Part shown: positions 1 through 9,041 of the stretch, piece after piece | Numbering within the stretch: the stretch's first letter is position 1 | How the letters are laid out: every line of letters begins with the position of its first letter | Source: Hypoxylon rubiginosum | Lineage: Eukaryota > Ascomycota > Sordariomycetes > Xylariales > Hypoxylaceae | Length of the DNA stretch: 64,000 nucleotides | Assembly (NCBI GenBank): GCA_902806565.1 | Contig: CADCXA010000040.1 | Location: 124,001-188,000 of the forward strand | Direction: 5' to 3' | The notes under the pieces: generated by a model | The model's database searches: none | Told to the model about the DNA's origin: nothing | What the model saw: only the letters and a program-made list of their open reading frames with translations | Translations under genes and position numbers: made by a program

Positions 1-1337
1 GCGAAGCCATCGTGCCGCGGAGGATCGCAAAAGCGCCACTACGGCATATTTCGTTAGTGATTCTAGAATTGTAGGCATTAAACGCACAGTCACGAAATAA
101 ACTTACCAAACCCACAGCTTCAGCGGCCTTCCTTACAGCAGATATCTCATCCTTACTGACTGGGCGGTTAATTTCTGCGTACCTGACCTCTTCTTGGGCT
201 CCTTGTCGGGCATCCTCCGTCTTAGACCTTCTTTTCGGCTTACCAACATGAGCATCCGGTCTATACTGCTCCATGATGTTGACGAAGATGTCGCGCGAGA
301 CCTTCTCCGCTAAGAACTTCATGATATGTTCACCTTCGGCCTCTTTTCCCGGCATCACTAGGTGACGAACTAACACACCCTTCTTCGCTATGCCGTCGCC
401 GGTGAAACATAGGTCGCCAACTTGTTCGTGCATGGCTTTGACACTCTCTGTGGCGGTAGAGGCATAATCATCGGCCTTCAGTAGGCGCTGCGATGTCGCT
501 TTGCTCCATACCTTGAAGTCTGGGAGGTAGATGTCGACCAGCCCGTCCATAAGCTCCAAGGAGGCAAGAGAATCAAAGGCTGACGTGTTATACACGATCG
601 GGAGCTTCAGCCCCAAGTCGCGCGCGTGCAAGATAGATAGTGCTACTTGGGGCACCACGTGCTCAGGGGTGACGAGATTGATATTATGAACATGGCCGAC
701 ATCTTGCAGTTTGAGATACCACTGCGCCAGTTCCTCGGGCGTCAGGTCGAACCCATTCCTCTGATGGGCGATGTCGTGGTTCTGGCAAAATGTACATCTC
801 AAATTACACCCGGAGAAGAAGACGGAACCACTACCGTTATGGCCTTGTATGCAAGGCTCTGTTATTTCGTGTTAGTATTAGTATCGAGGTTATACCTAGA
901 CTCCCTCGCATTGGGGATTCGTATAAGTAATACTCGATGTGCCACAGCTACGGAAATGCTCAAGAGTGGCTAGGTAGATTGAGACGATTATAAGCCAAAA
1001 TAAAGCTCGCTCACTCACCCTCGCCAAAGTGCGGCGCAATAACGTTCACCTTGACATTCTCTCCGATCAAACACATGCCCGTAGTCTCATAGCGGTTGAC
1101 GCCGCAGAGCCGCGGGCAGAGATTGCAATTCCGCAGGTGCGCATATGCTGACGATCTCTTCTTGGATGTCTCAGTCGCTGACAGCAGCTGGTAGCGGGGG
1201 ATATAGTCGTCTAGCAAGAACGGAGGGGCGAGATGCAAAGACCGGCGATGAATGTGGTAGGGCGGGATAAGACTTGCGGGACGGAGATGCGACTTAAGAC
1301 CGACCAGACCAACCCGCGCCCTGCTACTTGATAACAT
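1..1337 (-). CDS. PflX-type radical SAM iron-sulfur protein, 3' end cut by window edge
   Basis: Model: complement(join(<1..38,107..858,1019..1337)). I joined three exons using GT-AG introns of 160 and 68 nt; the splices restore a continuous frame reading GEEPC...GHNGSGSVFFSGC across the first junction and AVGL/WRFCDPP across the second. The radical SAM cluster motif CNLRCTFC (C-x3-C-x2-C) is visible soon after the first junction. An upstream Cys-rich stretch (NCNLCPRLCGVNR) and the GSG-x-FF-x-GC context match the COG1313/PflX family, annotated as pyruvate formate-lyase activase-like, whose substrate is not known to me. The first 40 or so residues are rich in Arg, Ser and Leu and lack acidic residues, so mitochondrial import is inferred. 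Start is the first ATG of the open frame. The gene is head-to-head with the dehydrogenase at 1948. The C-terminus lies outside the window. Confidence 0.85.
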
Positions 1338-1947
1338 GTTGAGAGTCTGAAGCCTGGTTGCATGATTGTGGATCGCTGTGGTTTCGTATTCCCGAAGAAT
1401 TACATGTAGGTAGCAGACGTGAGCGCTTGAGAAGATGTATCTGCATTATTTGCTTAAAGCCGACACCGATGACGAAAACTGATCGTATGGAGACTGAGAA
1501 GGGTAAAGGGTATTTACTTCGGTCCGGCGGTTTTCGAGTAGGCGGGGAAACTGGAGATCTGGGGACCTTTGTGATCGAATAAACGGTCACAACCAACAGC
1601 CACAACTACCAGATATATAAGCCGATTCGGCACTCAACCTGCCAACTCGCTTACATTACAAGGTAGACGTCTCCTCCCGTGCTTATACCCGTTACAGCCC
1701 GAAGGTATCTTCTGTCACAACTTGGACGTATAAAGGGAATACATTGGGAGCTACATATAGCTATCTTTACCTTATAAGCTATACTGTCTAGGATTTAGGT
1801 ACTATTAATTTGGTCTTGCACTGTAGAATATCTTTACTTACTTCGAGTTAGTTATTAAAGCCGTTAGCATCACCTACAACTTATTTCGTATTATTTATCA
1901 CTGACAAGCCAACTTAGTTCCAACTTAGTCGAGACAACTCAGCAAAG
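1338..1947. other. Intergenic, divergent promoter region
   Basis: These 610 bp separate the start codons of the radical SAM gene (minus) and the dehydrogenase (plus), so they should hold both promoters. The right part is AT-rich. The short open frames here are not conserved-looking and I take none as a gene. Confidence 0.5.
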
Positions 1948-3005
1948 ATGGCTCTTCAGTTGCTTTGGATCGGTTTGGGGAACATGGGGAAAGTAAGATA
2001 TCTCGTATCATGTTTCCAACACTTTACCCGTACTGACCTTCCTCAAGGGAATGGTGAAGAATCTTGTTGAGAAAGGCAACCTGGACAAGCCCCTTATCCT
2101 CTACAACAGGACGAGGAAGCGGTCCGAGGAATTAGCCGCCAAGCTCCCCGAGGGAAAGACGGAGATCGTCGATTCTCTCGAGGAAGGTATTAAAAAGGCC
2201 GACATCATTTTCACCATCGTGTCCAACGACGCAGCAGTGCAGAGTGTTTTCGAGGACCTTCTCAAAGGTGACGTTGCTGGCAAGCTGTTTGTCGATTGCT
2301 CTACGATCCACCCGGATACGACAGACCAGGTTGCCAAGTCGGTAACGGACAAGGGCGCACAGTTTGTCGCGAGTCCTGTTTTCGGTGCGCCACCAGCAGC
2401 TGAAGCGGGCCAACTCGTGTAAGTACAAGCAATCTACTCTTATATCTGCCCTGCTTCGCCTACAAGTGGATCGTCACTAATCAGAGGAACCTAGCTTCGT
2501 CCCGGCTGGCCCCAAGTCTAGCATCGAGAGACTGCGGCCTTTCATGAAGGGAGTGATGGGCAGAGCCGAGATCCCGTTCGAAGACAAGCCGTATAGCCAC
2601 TCGTCGAAGCTGAAGCTGGTTGGCAACAGCTTCATCCTCAATACGGTGACCATCCTAGGCGAAGGCTTCACAGTGGCCGAGAAGACGGGCATCGGCGCGG
2701 ACGCGCTCCAGCAGTTCGTGGACACGCTATTCGGTGGCATATACAGCATATATGCGGACCGCATGGTCAAGGGCACCTACTGGAAGATGGAGGAGCCGCT
2801 CTTCTCAGCCAACAACGCACGCAAGGACGCGGGCCACGCCATGAACATGGCGAAGGGAGTGGGCGTGGATCTAAAGACCGTAGCTGTCGCCGATGAGTAC
2901 CTCAAGAGTGTTGCCGAGTATGCGGGAGGTGACAAGGGTGATGTCGCCGGCATATATGGAAGCGCGAGGAAGAACGCCGGCTTGAAATATGAGAACGACG
3001 CTTGA
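1948..3005 (+). CDS. Beta-hydroxyacid dehydrogenase (3-hydroxyisobutyrate dehydrogenase / glyoxylate reductase-like)
   Basis: Model: join(1948..1992,2048..2418,2495..3005), 308 aa. The 15-codon first exon carries the dinucleotide-binding motif (IGLGNMG), and the second continues GMVKNL directly after a 55-nt intron. Further family marks are the substrate-loop motif DCSTIHP, and a K-x3-N motif (KLVGN) in the C-terminal helical domain where the catalytic lysine sits. The order is an N-terminal NAD(P)-binding domain (about 1-165) and a C-terminal dimerisation domain (about 170-300), the usual size for this family. Members oxidise or reduce 3-hydroxy acids such as 3-hydroxyisobutyrate, tartronate semialdehyde or succinic semialdehyde; the exact substrate cannot be told from sequence. 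No clear mitochondrial leader, so probably cytosolic. Confidence 0.9.
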
Positions 3006-3427
3006 TTGTACAGTTGCGGACTTACGTCAAGATATTGCTACCGTAGTATAAAATAAATAGGTACACGAGAGAATGAAAACACTGGAATACTTATATGCAT
3101 TAGTTAATAGTCCTAGCAATGAAGCTAAGCGTCTAAGAATCGAGACCAAAATCTTTCTATCGAGATCTTTCTATCGAGAAGTTTTAAGTGAATATATAAA
3201 CGAATACAAGGGTGTATGCATCTATCAATATGACTAAGCATAGCTTGGCACCTCGAACTTCGTAATGTAACACCGCAGCACCGAAGCCAAACAAGCGTCA
3301 GCGCCAGGCAAAAGCTCCAATCCCGGATCCGAGCTTTCGAATTCCAACCCGTTTCATCATCCGCATCCACAAGGTACCGAAACATTATACCAAGTCGAAG
3401 GCCAGAACTGCCCTGCTTTTTACAACA
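3006..3427. other. Intergenic between dehydrogenase and V-ATPase subunit e
   Basis: Terminator of the upstream gene and promoter of the V-ATPase subunit gene. It holds a two-copy direct repeat of a 14-mer (ATCTTTCTATCGAG, around 3150-3178). Nothing else is recognised. Confidence 0.4.
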
Positions 3428-3798
3428 ATGGCGAAGGGGTGCGTACACGGATATTGTTCATTGGGAGCATCCGACCCGCGATTTCAAAGCTGACCGTTAC
3501 CCGCAGGTACAGCATCTTCATCGGCCTCGCCGTCGTGGCTGCCATGTGCGTCGCCGCGTGGTTCCTATCACCCAAGGGCGAGAACCAGACGTAAGTGGAC
3601 TTCTCTTCGCTCCCCTCCTCGTCTATCTCCTGCGTATATATCGCTAATGCATACATCAACAATAGGACCTTCCGCTCTTCTCTCATCCTCGCCTTCATCA
3701 GCTGCTACCTGATGTGGTTCATCACCTTTATGGCCCAGCTACACCCCCTGATCGAACCGAGACGGACTACTGTGAGGGAAGGCTTCCAATTCGAATAA
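3428..3798 (+). CDS. VMA9: V-type proton ATPase subunit e
   Basis: Model: join(3428..3438,3507..3590,3666..3798), 75 aa. The start exon has only 11 nt (MAKG), which hides the gene from simple ORF calls. After two introns (68 and 75 nt) the protein reads as a short hydrophobic polypeptide with two membrane helices, roughly residues 5-25 (IFIGLAVVAAMCVAAWFL) and 36-55 (SLILAFISCYLMWFITFMA), separated by the loop SPKGENQT that is characteristic of subunit e. This subunit belongs to the membrane V0 sector of the vacuolar proton pump and is needed for its assembly. Length agrees with the 70-80 aa usual for the family. It is convergent with ARV1. Confidence 0.93.
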
Positions 3799-4259
3799 CC
3801 ACTTCGGACCTTAACGTACGAGCGACGCGGGACGTAGGACATTAAGGGGACAGAGCGGACCTACTACGAAGCACGAAGCGCAAGAGCTGGGAAGAAACTC
3901 GGGGTATCGCTCGATGATCGCTATTGAGGGGAGAGAGAGAGAAGACTGTCAGATGGGCATAATACTGTTCGCGGTGGCGGAGGAGATCTTCCGAGCAGAG
4001 CTGGGCCGGATTGTATAAATATTACTACTACTACTGTGCTACATCATTTCGGCGTTTGGGAAGATTAGGGAACCACAGCCTTGATACATAGCAAATCAAG
4101 CAGGCATCATGGCGGGTAGACATAGTGTATTACTGGGGATCGTCAAAACGTCCTTCACAATAAAGAGAGCATTTTGAACATTTGATTTCTTCATTATTAT
4201 CTTGGATATGGTGACGTAAAAAGGGAAGCATAGGTATATATATATATATACCGTGACCG
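3799..4259. other. Convergent 3' intergenic region with TA microsatellite
   Basis: This lies between the 3' ends of the V-ATPase subunit e gene and ARV1. An imperfect (TA)n run lies at about 4231-4251. No gene is seen. Confidence 0.4.
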
Positions 4260-5235
4260 TCACCCGACGGCCAGCCTCCCGGCCCACTCCCGGGCGTACA
4301 TGAGCAGCGCCCAGAGCGCGCGCCCGTCGGCGGCGACGCCGCTCTCGCCGGCGGAGTCGACGCCCTCGAGCCCGACGAGCCAGAGGACGGCGCGGCCGAC
4401 GAGCCAGCGGGCGACGGCGCCCGCGGCCGCGAGCACGACGGCGGCGCCGTAGCCGCAGTCGAGCAGGATCTTGAGGGCCTCGACGTTGTTGGCGACGACG
4501 GCCCAGCCGAGGCTGCGCGCGGCCGCCGGCACGTCGTAGTCCCAGATGACCATGAGGATCGGGAACAGCTTCGTCGACGACGACACCAGGAGCGCCGTCG
4601 ACACCGAGTTCGGCCGCGCGTACGTCGGTAGCAGGCCTAGGAAGGCCAGGGGCGAGAGGGGGGACGAGGTTAGGAACCGGATGCTCACGTGGAAGGCGAA
4701 GGTCGAGAAGGTGCAGAGGATTACTATTTCTCGTAGAACGATGGTAAGGTTAGCAAGCAAGTAAGACACGTAGTTGGACAGGACGCGCCGAGCTTAGAAT
4801 AGAAGGGTGGGGGAGGATCCTACAAAAGAATAGATATTGAAACACGATAGGCTGCCGCGACAAGCTGCCCAGGTTGCTACCGCCGTTCGACGACGGGGAG
4901 CCCGGGTCGGGCGCGGCCTGCTTCTCGATGCGGGCCCAGGTGAGGTAGACGTCGAACAGCAGCAGCAGCGTCCCTAGACGTATGATGGAGGGGTCGAACT
5001 GGTCGTGGTCGCGCATGAGGGTGTTGTGCAGCAGGTGGCGGTAGACCTGGGGCTTGATGAGGACGAGGTCGATGAAGAGGACGACGAAGTCGTGCTCGAC
5101 GTACTTGTCGCAGAACCGGCCGCAGTTCTTGCACACCGTCAGCCGGATGTTGTGCCCGCTCGACGGGTCCCCCGCCCCCGAGTACTGCGTCCAGAGGGTC
5201 TTGACCGGGTGCCGGCACTCGATGCAGATGGGCAT
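4260..5235 (-). CDS. ARV1: ARV1 lipid homeostasis protein
   Basis: Model: complement(join(4260..4723,4824..5235)), 291 aa. The N-terminus carries the ARV1 homology domain: a zinc-ribbon of paired cysteines (C4/C7 in CIEC and C35/C38 in CKNC), then KYVEHDFVVLFIDLVLIKPQVYRHLL. I chose the 100-nt intron (branch site GCTAAC, acceptor AAATAG) because it gives QYLFF/LILCTFSTFAFH, the typical ARV1 continuation; reading through instead hits a stop. Three or so hydrophobic helices follow. ARV1 is an ER membrane protein needed for sterol and sphingolipid balance and for delivery of early GPI-anchor intermediates. The last 150 codons are strongly GC-rich and less conserved-looking. A (GGTCGT)n repeat lies just upstream of the start. 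Confidence 0.92.
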
Positions 5236-5258
5236 CTTCGGTGGTCGTAGCTACAATT

Positions 5259-5290
<32 letters not shown>

Positions 5291-5303
5291 AGTCGTGGTT
5301 GTA
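5259..5303. repeat. Hexanucleotide repeat (GGTCGT)n upstream of ARV1
   Basis: About six copies of GGTCGT with two late substitutions, starting 24 bp upstream of the ARV1 start codon, so in its 5' UTR or core promoter. Confidence 0.9.
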
Positions 5304-6095
5304 TATAGTAGCTAGAGCTAGGAGGTCGAAAGGTAGAGGAGCATGGCTCTCGCTTCTTCGCTAGGTAACCTAGTCAGTACAATCTTTCAGAGACCCAAAC
5401 AATAGAAAAATGTTACTGAATACTACTTACCTACTTCATGATGCGTCAGAGGTTCTAATTGAATTAGGACCTCCGTGACGTTGAACTCATTGAACTCTGA
5501 TGATTTCCACTCCTATCACCCTTGCGCGTCCCCCCCTATCTTATCGTAGATAAAATTGGAGATAAGGTATAACGGAATGCTTATATCTTGCATATTTATA
5601 TTTAGAACACGCCTCACCTCACGTTTACTTACAGACTTTGTACCTCACTACTACACATACGAATAATATGAATTAATAACAGCCAAATTAGACAATTTTA
5701 TGATGCAAATAGTTGTTAGCTAGGTAGTCTATAGGATATTCCTCAACCCTACTCTATAGAGCTTCTAATACGTCAAAAAAGGAGATATCCGTCCGCCGTT
5801 TACCAATGAACGTATAGCCCTCCCTCTGCCGATATAATGTAAGAGGTATATATATGTAGTTATATATACAAAATTAAAGAAAAATCACAACAGCGACGTA
5901 TCTTGATGGAAGAAAAAAACGCCCATGGGAAACCGCCCTTAGAACGCCTTCTGCAATGCAGGCCACACACATACACACTCCAGCAACAACAAGCCAAGCC
6001 AACGCACGCGCTGCCGCGTAATCAAGTGCTCGTAGACGCAACGCCACGTCAAATTGTGTAACATCGAGACCGAGGTTTTCTATTATAATATCTCT
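5304..6095. other. Intergenic, AT-rich
   Basis: ARV1 promoter on the right-hand side of ARV1 and terminator of the LysM gene. AT-rich with short TA runs near 5850-5870. No gene is seen. Confidence 0.4.
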
Positions 6096-8000
6096 TTAAT
6101 CCGCCTTCTTGCCCTTGCTCCCCATCACCGACGCGGGAGCCGAGCGCCCCCGGACCGAGCCCTCGCCTTCGCTTCTCCCCGTCGAGCCGTGGAGGTTCTG
6201 GTTCAGCAGACCAGCCTCCGGTACCCTTCCCAGCGCGCCCATTCTACCGTCATCACTATTAGTGTCGGCCAGCTCGATAAGGTCCAGATCCTCCGGGGGT
6301 TTCCTATGAGAGGCTAGTCTGGGGGTGCTGGGCCGCCTCGCCCACGCGCCGCGCAACCACGTTTCGATGGATGCTGCAGCGTGTTCGAGGCCCATTCCGT
6401 TCCTCGAAGGCGAAGCCGCGTCCCGTCCCTCCTCAAAAGGACTCTCCACGATCCCCGCAGTTTCTTCCGCCCCGTTGTGGAACCCGAAGTGTGCCGTCTC
6501 GGACCCCATCACCGACATGGAAGGCATCGAGTCGATATTGAAACCGGGTAACCGTTTGTTGACCCACGTATTGAAATAGTCCTTGGCCGGACCCGGTGCC
6601 TTCACGCTTCTTCCCATAGACCCCACCCCACCCGGCCTTCGCATCCACACAGGCACACCGTCTCCCTCTCCTAAGCTGGTGACTCTGCTTCTAGCAGACG
6701 AGGAGGTCCCAAGACTCGCGGGGGTTGGCCGTGCGCTTAGGGAGCTTAGTCGTCTAGATGAAAGACGTCCTGGACTATCAATAGCCTCGGACGTGTTTGT
6801 TATCGTTTTGGACAGTTCGAGAGATTGGCGTGGAGTCGAGAAGGCGGAAACGGTATGGATGCTCTTCTTTCGTCTAGGAGGAAAATAGCCCATGGATTTC
6901 CTCAAAACCCTGACCATCTCGATAGGCTCCTGACTTGAGTCGAGCTTAACCCATCGCACGTGAGTCCAGGGCTGCTCCTCGTCATCCTGCGGTGCTTTGC
7001 CTGCTGATTTCGAACTGACCGACTCAAAGTAGCTATCGTGGAGCGTATGTTGCGATTGCGAAGCGTTTCTGAAAGGACTTGCAAAGTCGGTGGGTTGTGG
7101 CGTAGCAGCTAGAAGATCAACTTGCTGGGAATACTGGGATGGAGGGTCGCACGGCCGTCCCTTGACCTCGCACGCATCGACGGGTATCATTAGATATTTT
7201 CGTATCTGTATGTTATCCCGAGACCATAGGCCGTTTGTCTTTCTAAAAGCATGCTCCTGACACCTGTAGCGAAGAATGATACCTGCGTATGTGTCGGTAG
7301 GCTGCACATGGTGCAGATAGACCAGTTGTTCTTCCACAATAGGCTCGCTCGTGCCTCGCGGGGTCTCATCCGAGTTCCTCCTTTTATACTTCCCGCTCAC
7401 ATCTAGACCACCGTTGACGCCCTCGTAGCTCTCCAACACACTGGCCGTCTTCCTAGCCTTCAACTGCGCTTCTCGCTCGGCGAGAGATCCTGCTGCAATG
7501 TCTTTGGCTGCCGGCCGCGATTCCGCTGGAGGCGCTGGGCCCCAGTTGCTGGACGACTTGCCGCCTTTTGTATTGCCGGCTCCAAACCCTTTCCATATCG
7601 ATTTCGGACGTGGCTTACTTCCACCACTGCTATTAGGACGCGACGGATCACTATTATAGCCACCCTCCAACAACGACGATGCGAAATCCTGGACCGATGC
7701 CCAGCTCGGTGTCCAAGAACCCTCCAGCAGTCCACGGGAGAATGTAGCGCTAGATGGACTAGACCGGCCACTCGAGAGCAGTTTGCTGTTGCCGAGGCGG
7801 GCAGAGGGCATGGGACTCACGCCTCGACTTGGAGTAGGACTCTGACCAGGTGTCAAGCTTGGCGACTTTATCGAATCATGATAAGCAGGAGCTCTCCTAC
7901 TCCGCGATCTCACTGCGGAAGTATCATCAACTCCGGCTGGTACTAGAGCGGTGGTGGACCTCGGCGCGGCTGGGTTGGATGTGCCACTCGTATCGGCCAT
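6096..8000 (-). CDS. LysM-domain protein, intracellular type
   Basis: Single exon, 634 aa. One LysM-like domain is visible at roughly residues 225-280: the stretch LVYLHHVQPTDTYAGIILRY has the pattern of a LysM first strand and helix, followed by NGLWSRDNIQIRKYLMIPV. There is no signal peptide (N-terminus MADTSGTSNPAAP), so unlike secreted chitin-binding LysM effectors this one should be cytosolic. The rest is low-complexity, rich in Ser, Pro, Arg and Gly, with many SP/TP sites that look like phosphorylation targets. The sequence resembles the widely conserved but unstudied fungal proteins with one internal LysM. Its ligand is unknown. The promoter carries three tandem GTCGAAA units. Confidence 0.8.
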   Translation of the reverse strand: MADTSGTSNPAAPRSTTALVPAGVDDTSAVRSRSRRAPAYHDSIKSPSLTPGQSPTPSRGVSPMPSARLGNSKLLSSGRSSPSSATFSRGLLEGSWTPSWASVQDFASSLLEGGYNSDPSRPNSSGGSKPRPKSIWKGFGAGNTKGGKSSSNWGPAPPAESRPAAKDIAAGSLAEREAQLKARKTASVLESYEGVNGGLDVSGKYKRRNSDETPRGTSEPIVEEQLVYLHHVQPTDTYAGIILRYRCQEHAFRKTNGLWSRDNIQIRKYLMIPVDACEVKGRPCDPPSQYSQQVDLLAATPQPTDFASPFRNASQSQHTLHDSYFESVSSKSAGKAPQDDEEQPWTHVRWVKLDSSQEPIEMVRVLRKSMGYFPPRRKKSIHTVSAFSTPRQSLELSKTITNTSEAIDSPGRLSSRRLSSLSARPTPASLGTSSSARSRVTSLGEGDGVPVWMRRPGGVGSMGRSVKAPGPAKDYFNTWVNKRLPGFNIDSMPSMSVMGSETAHFGFHNGAEETAGIVESPFEEGRDAASPSRNGMGLEHAAASIETWLRGAWARRPSTPRLASHRKPPEDLDLIELADTNSDDGRMGALGRVPEAGLLNQNLHGSTGRSEGEGSVRGRSAPASVMGSKGKKAD

Positions 8001-8140
8001 GATCTGGGGCGATACGAGCCTGAGAAGGCTACGGCAAGCGTCGAGTAGCAGATAACATTGATTTTGTTGGAGGAAACACGGTTCGTAAGCAGCTTCGTTC
8101 TTATCGTCGGGGCACCGGCAAATCCTGGGATATCGGCCAA

Positions 8141-8165
8141 GTCGAAAGTCGAAAGTCGAAAGTCA
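8141..8165. repeat. Tandem heptamer GTCGAAA x3
   Basis: Three perfect copies plus a partial fourth (GTCAA), 141 bp upstream of the LysM gene start codon. Confidence 0.85.
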
Positions 8166-9041
8166 ACGGAACCGATGCATGCGTGAGTGGGCGTGTAAAT
8201 TGAGAGGTGGCGTTAATTAAACCTGAGGCAGTCCAAGACGCTAAATGCAAGAGAAAGAGGGAAATGAGTTGGGCGCTGGGGGGACGAGAGAGACGAGGGA
8301 GAGAGTATCAGAATGATTTTGAGTCGGTTATCGTGCCACCGTCTCACTTTTTCGTTTGTTCAGGACTGAGACTCAGAAGAGTTTATCAGAACATTAACAG
8401 GAGTTCGTTGAAATGTACACGTACCATTGGATCCCCCCCTTTAGGGACTCGCTGGGACTTGGGCTGGGGCCCGCTAAGATCACTAAGGACCACTAAATCC
8501 ACTAAGGCCAGGGTGCACACGCACGTTATGGGTAATGGCACGCAGCGCACGTCATGTACAATCGCGCATGTACTTTCAGCCCCTAAGGCCCCAATTAGCA
8601 CCGCCGAACGGGGGCCAAGGCGGCTATAACGGCCCTGTGGACACCGGAAGACCGATCCAACAAAGAACTGATTCAAACAATAAGACCAAATAAGTTCATC
8701 AGCATACATATATACATATATATATGTAGGTAGGTACATAATGCACATATATATGCATTATATCTTATATCCATACCTACTCCTATGTAGGTATATAAGG
8801 TATATATATTTCGGTGTCACCGAATTTCATAATGTTAGCCTCATCTCATGTCTACCTGATCATCCCTTTTCTTCTCGAGTACGCTAACACTTATTCATCC
8901 CTAAATTCCCAACCATCACCGCGGAACGCCTAGCAAACGGGATAGTACAAGCCCATCTTCACTCGTTATCAACACTATATTCGCCCGTCAGAGGTACTGA
9001 CGACGAAGAACAGCAGTACTCTAGCATACGACGAGTTTTTC
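8166..9041. other. Intergenic between LysM gene and CTF1-like regulator
   Basis: Promoter of the LysM gene and terminator of the regulator. It holds TA-rich microsatellite DNA (8705-8810) with several GTAGGTA/TACCTAC motifs. No gene is supported. Confidence 0.4.
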
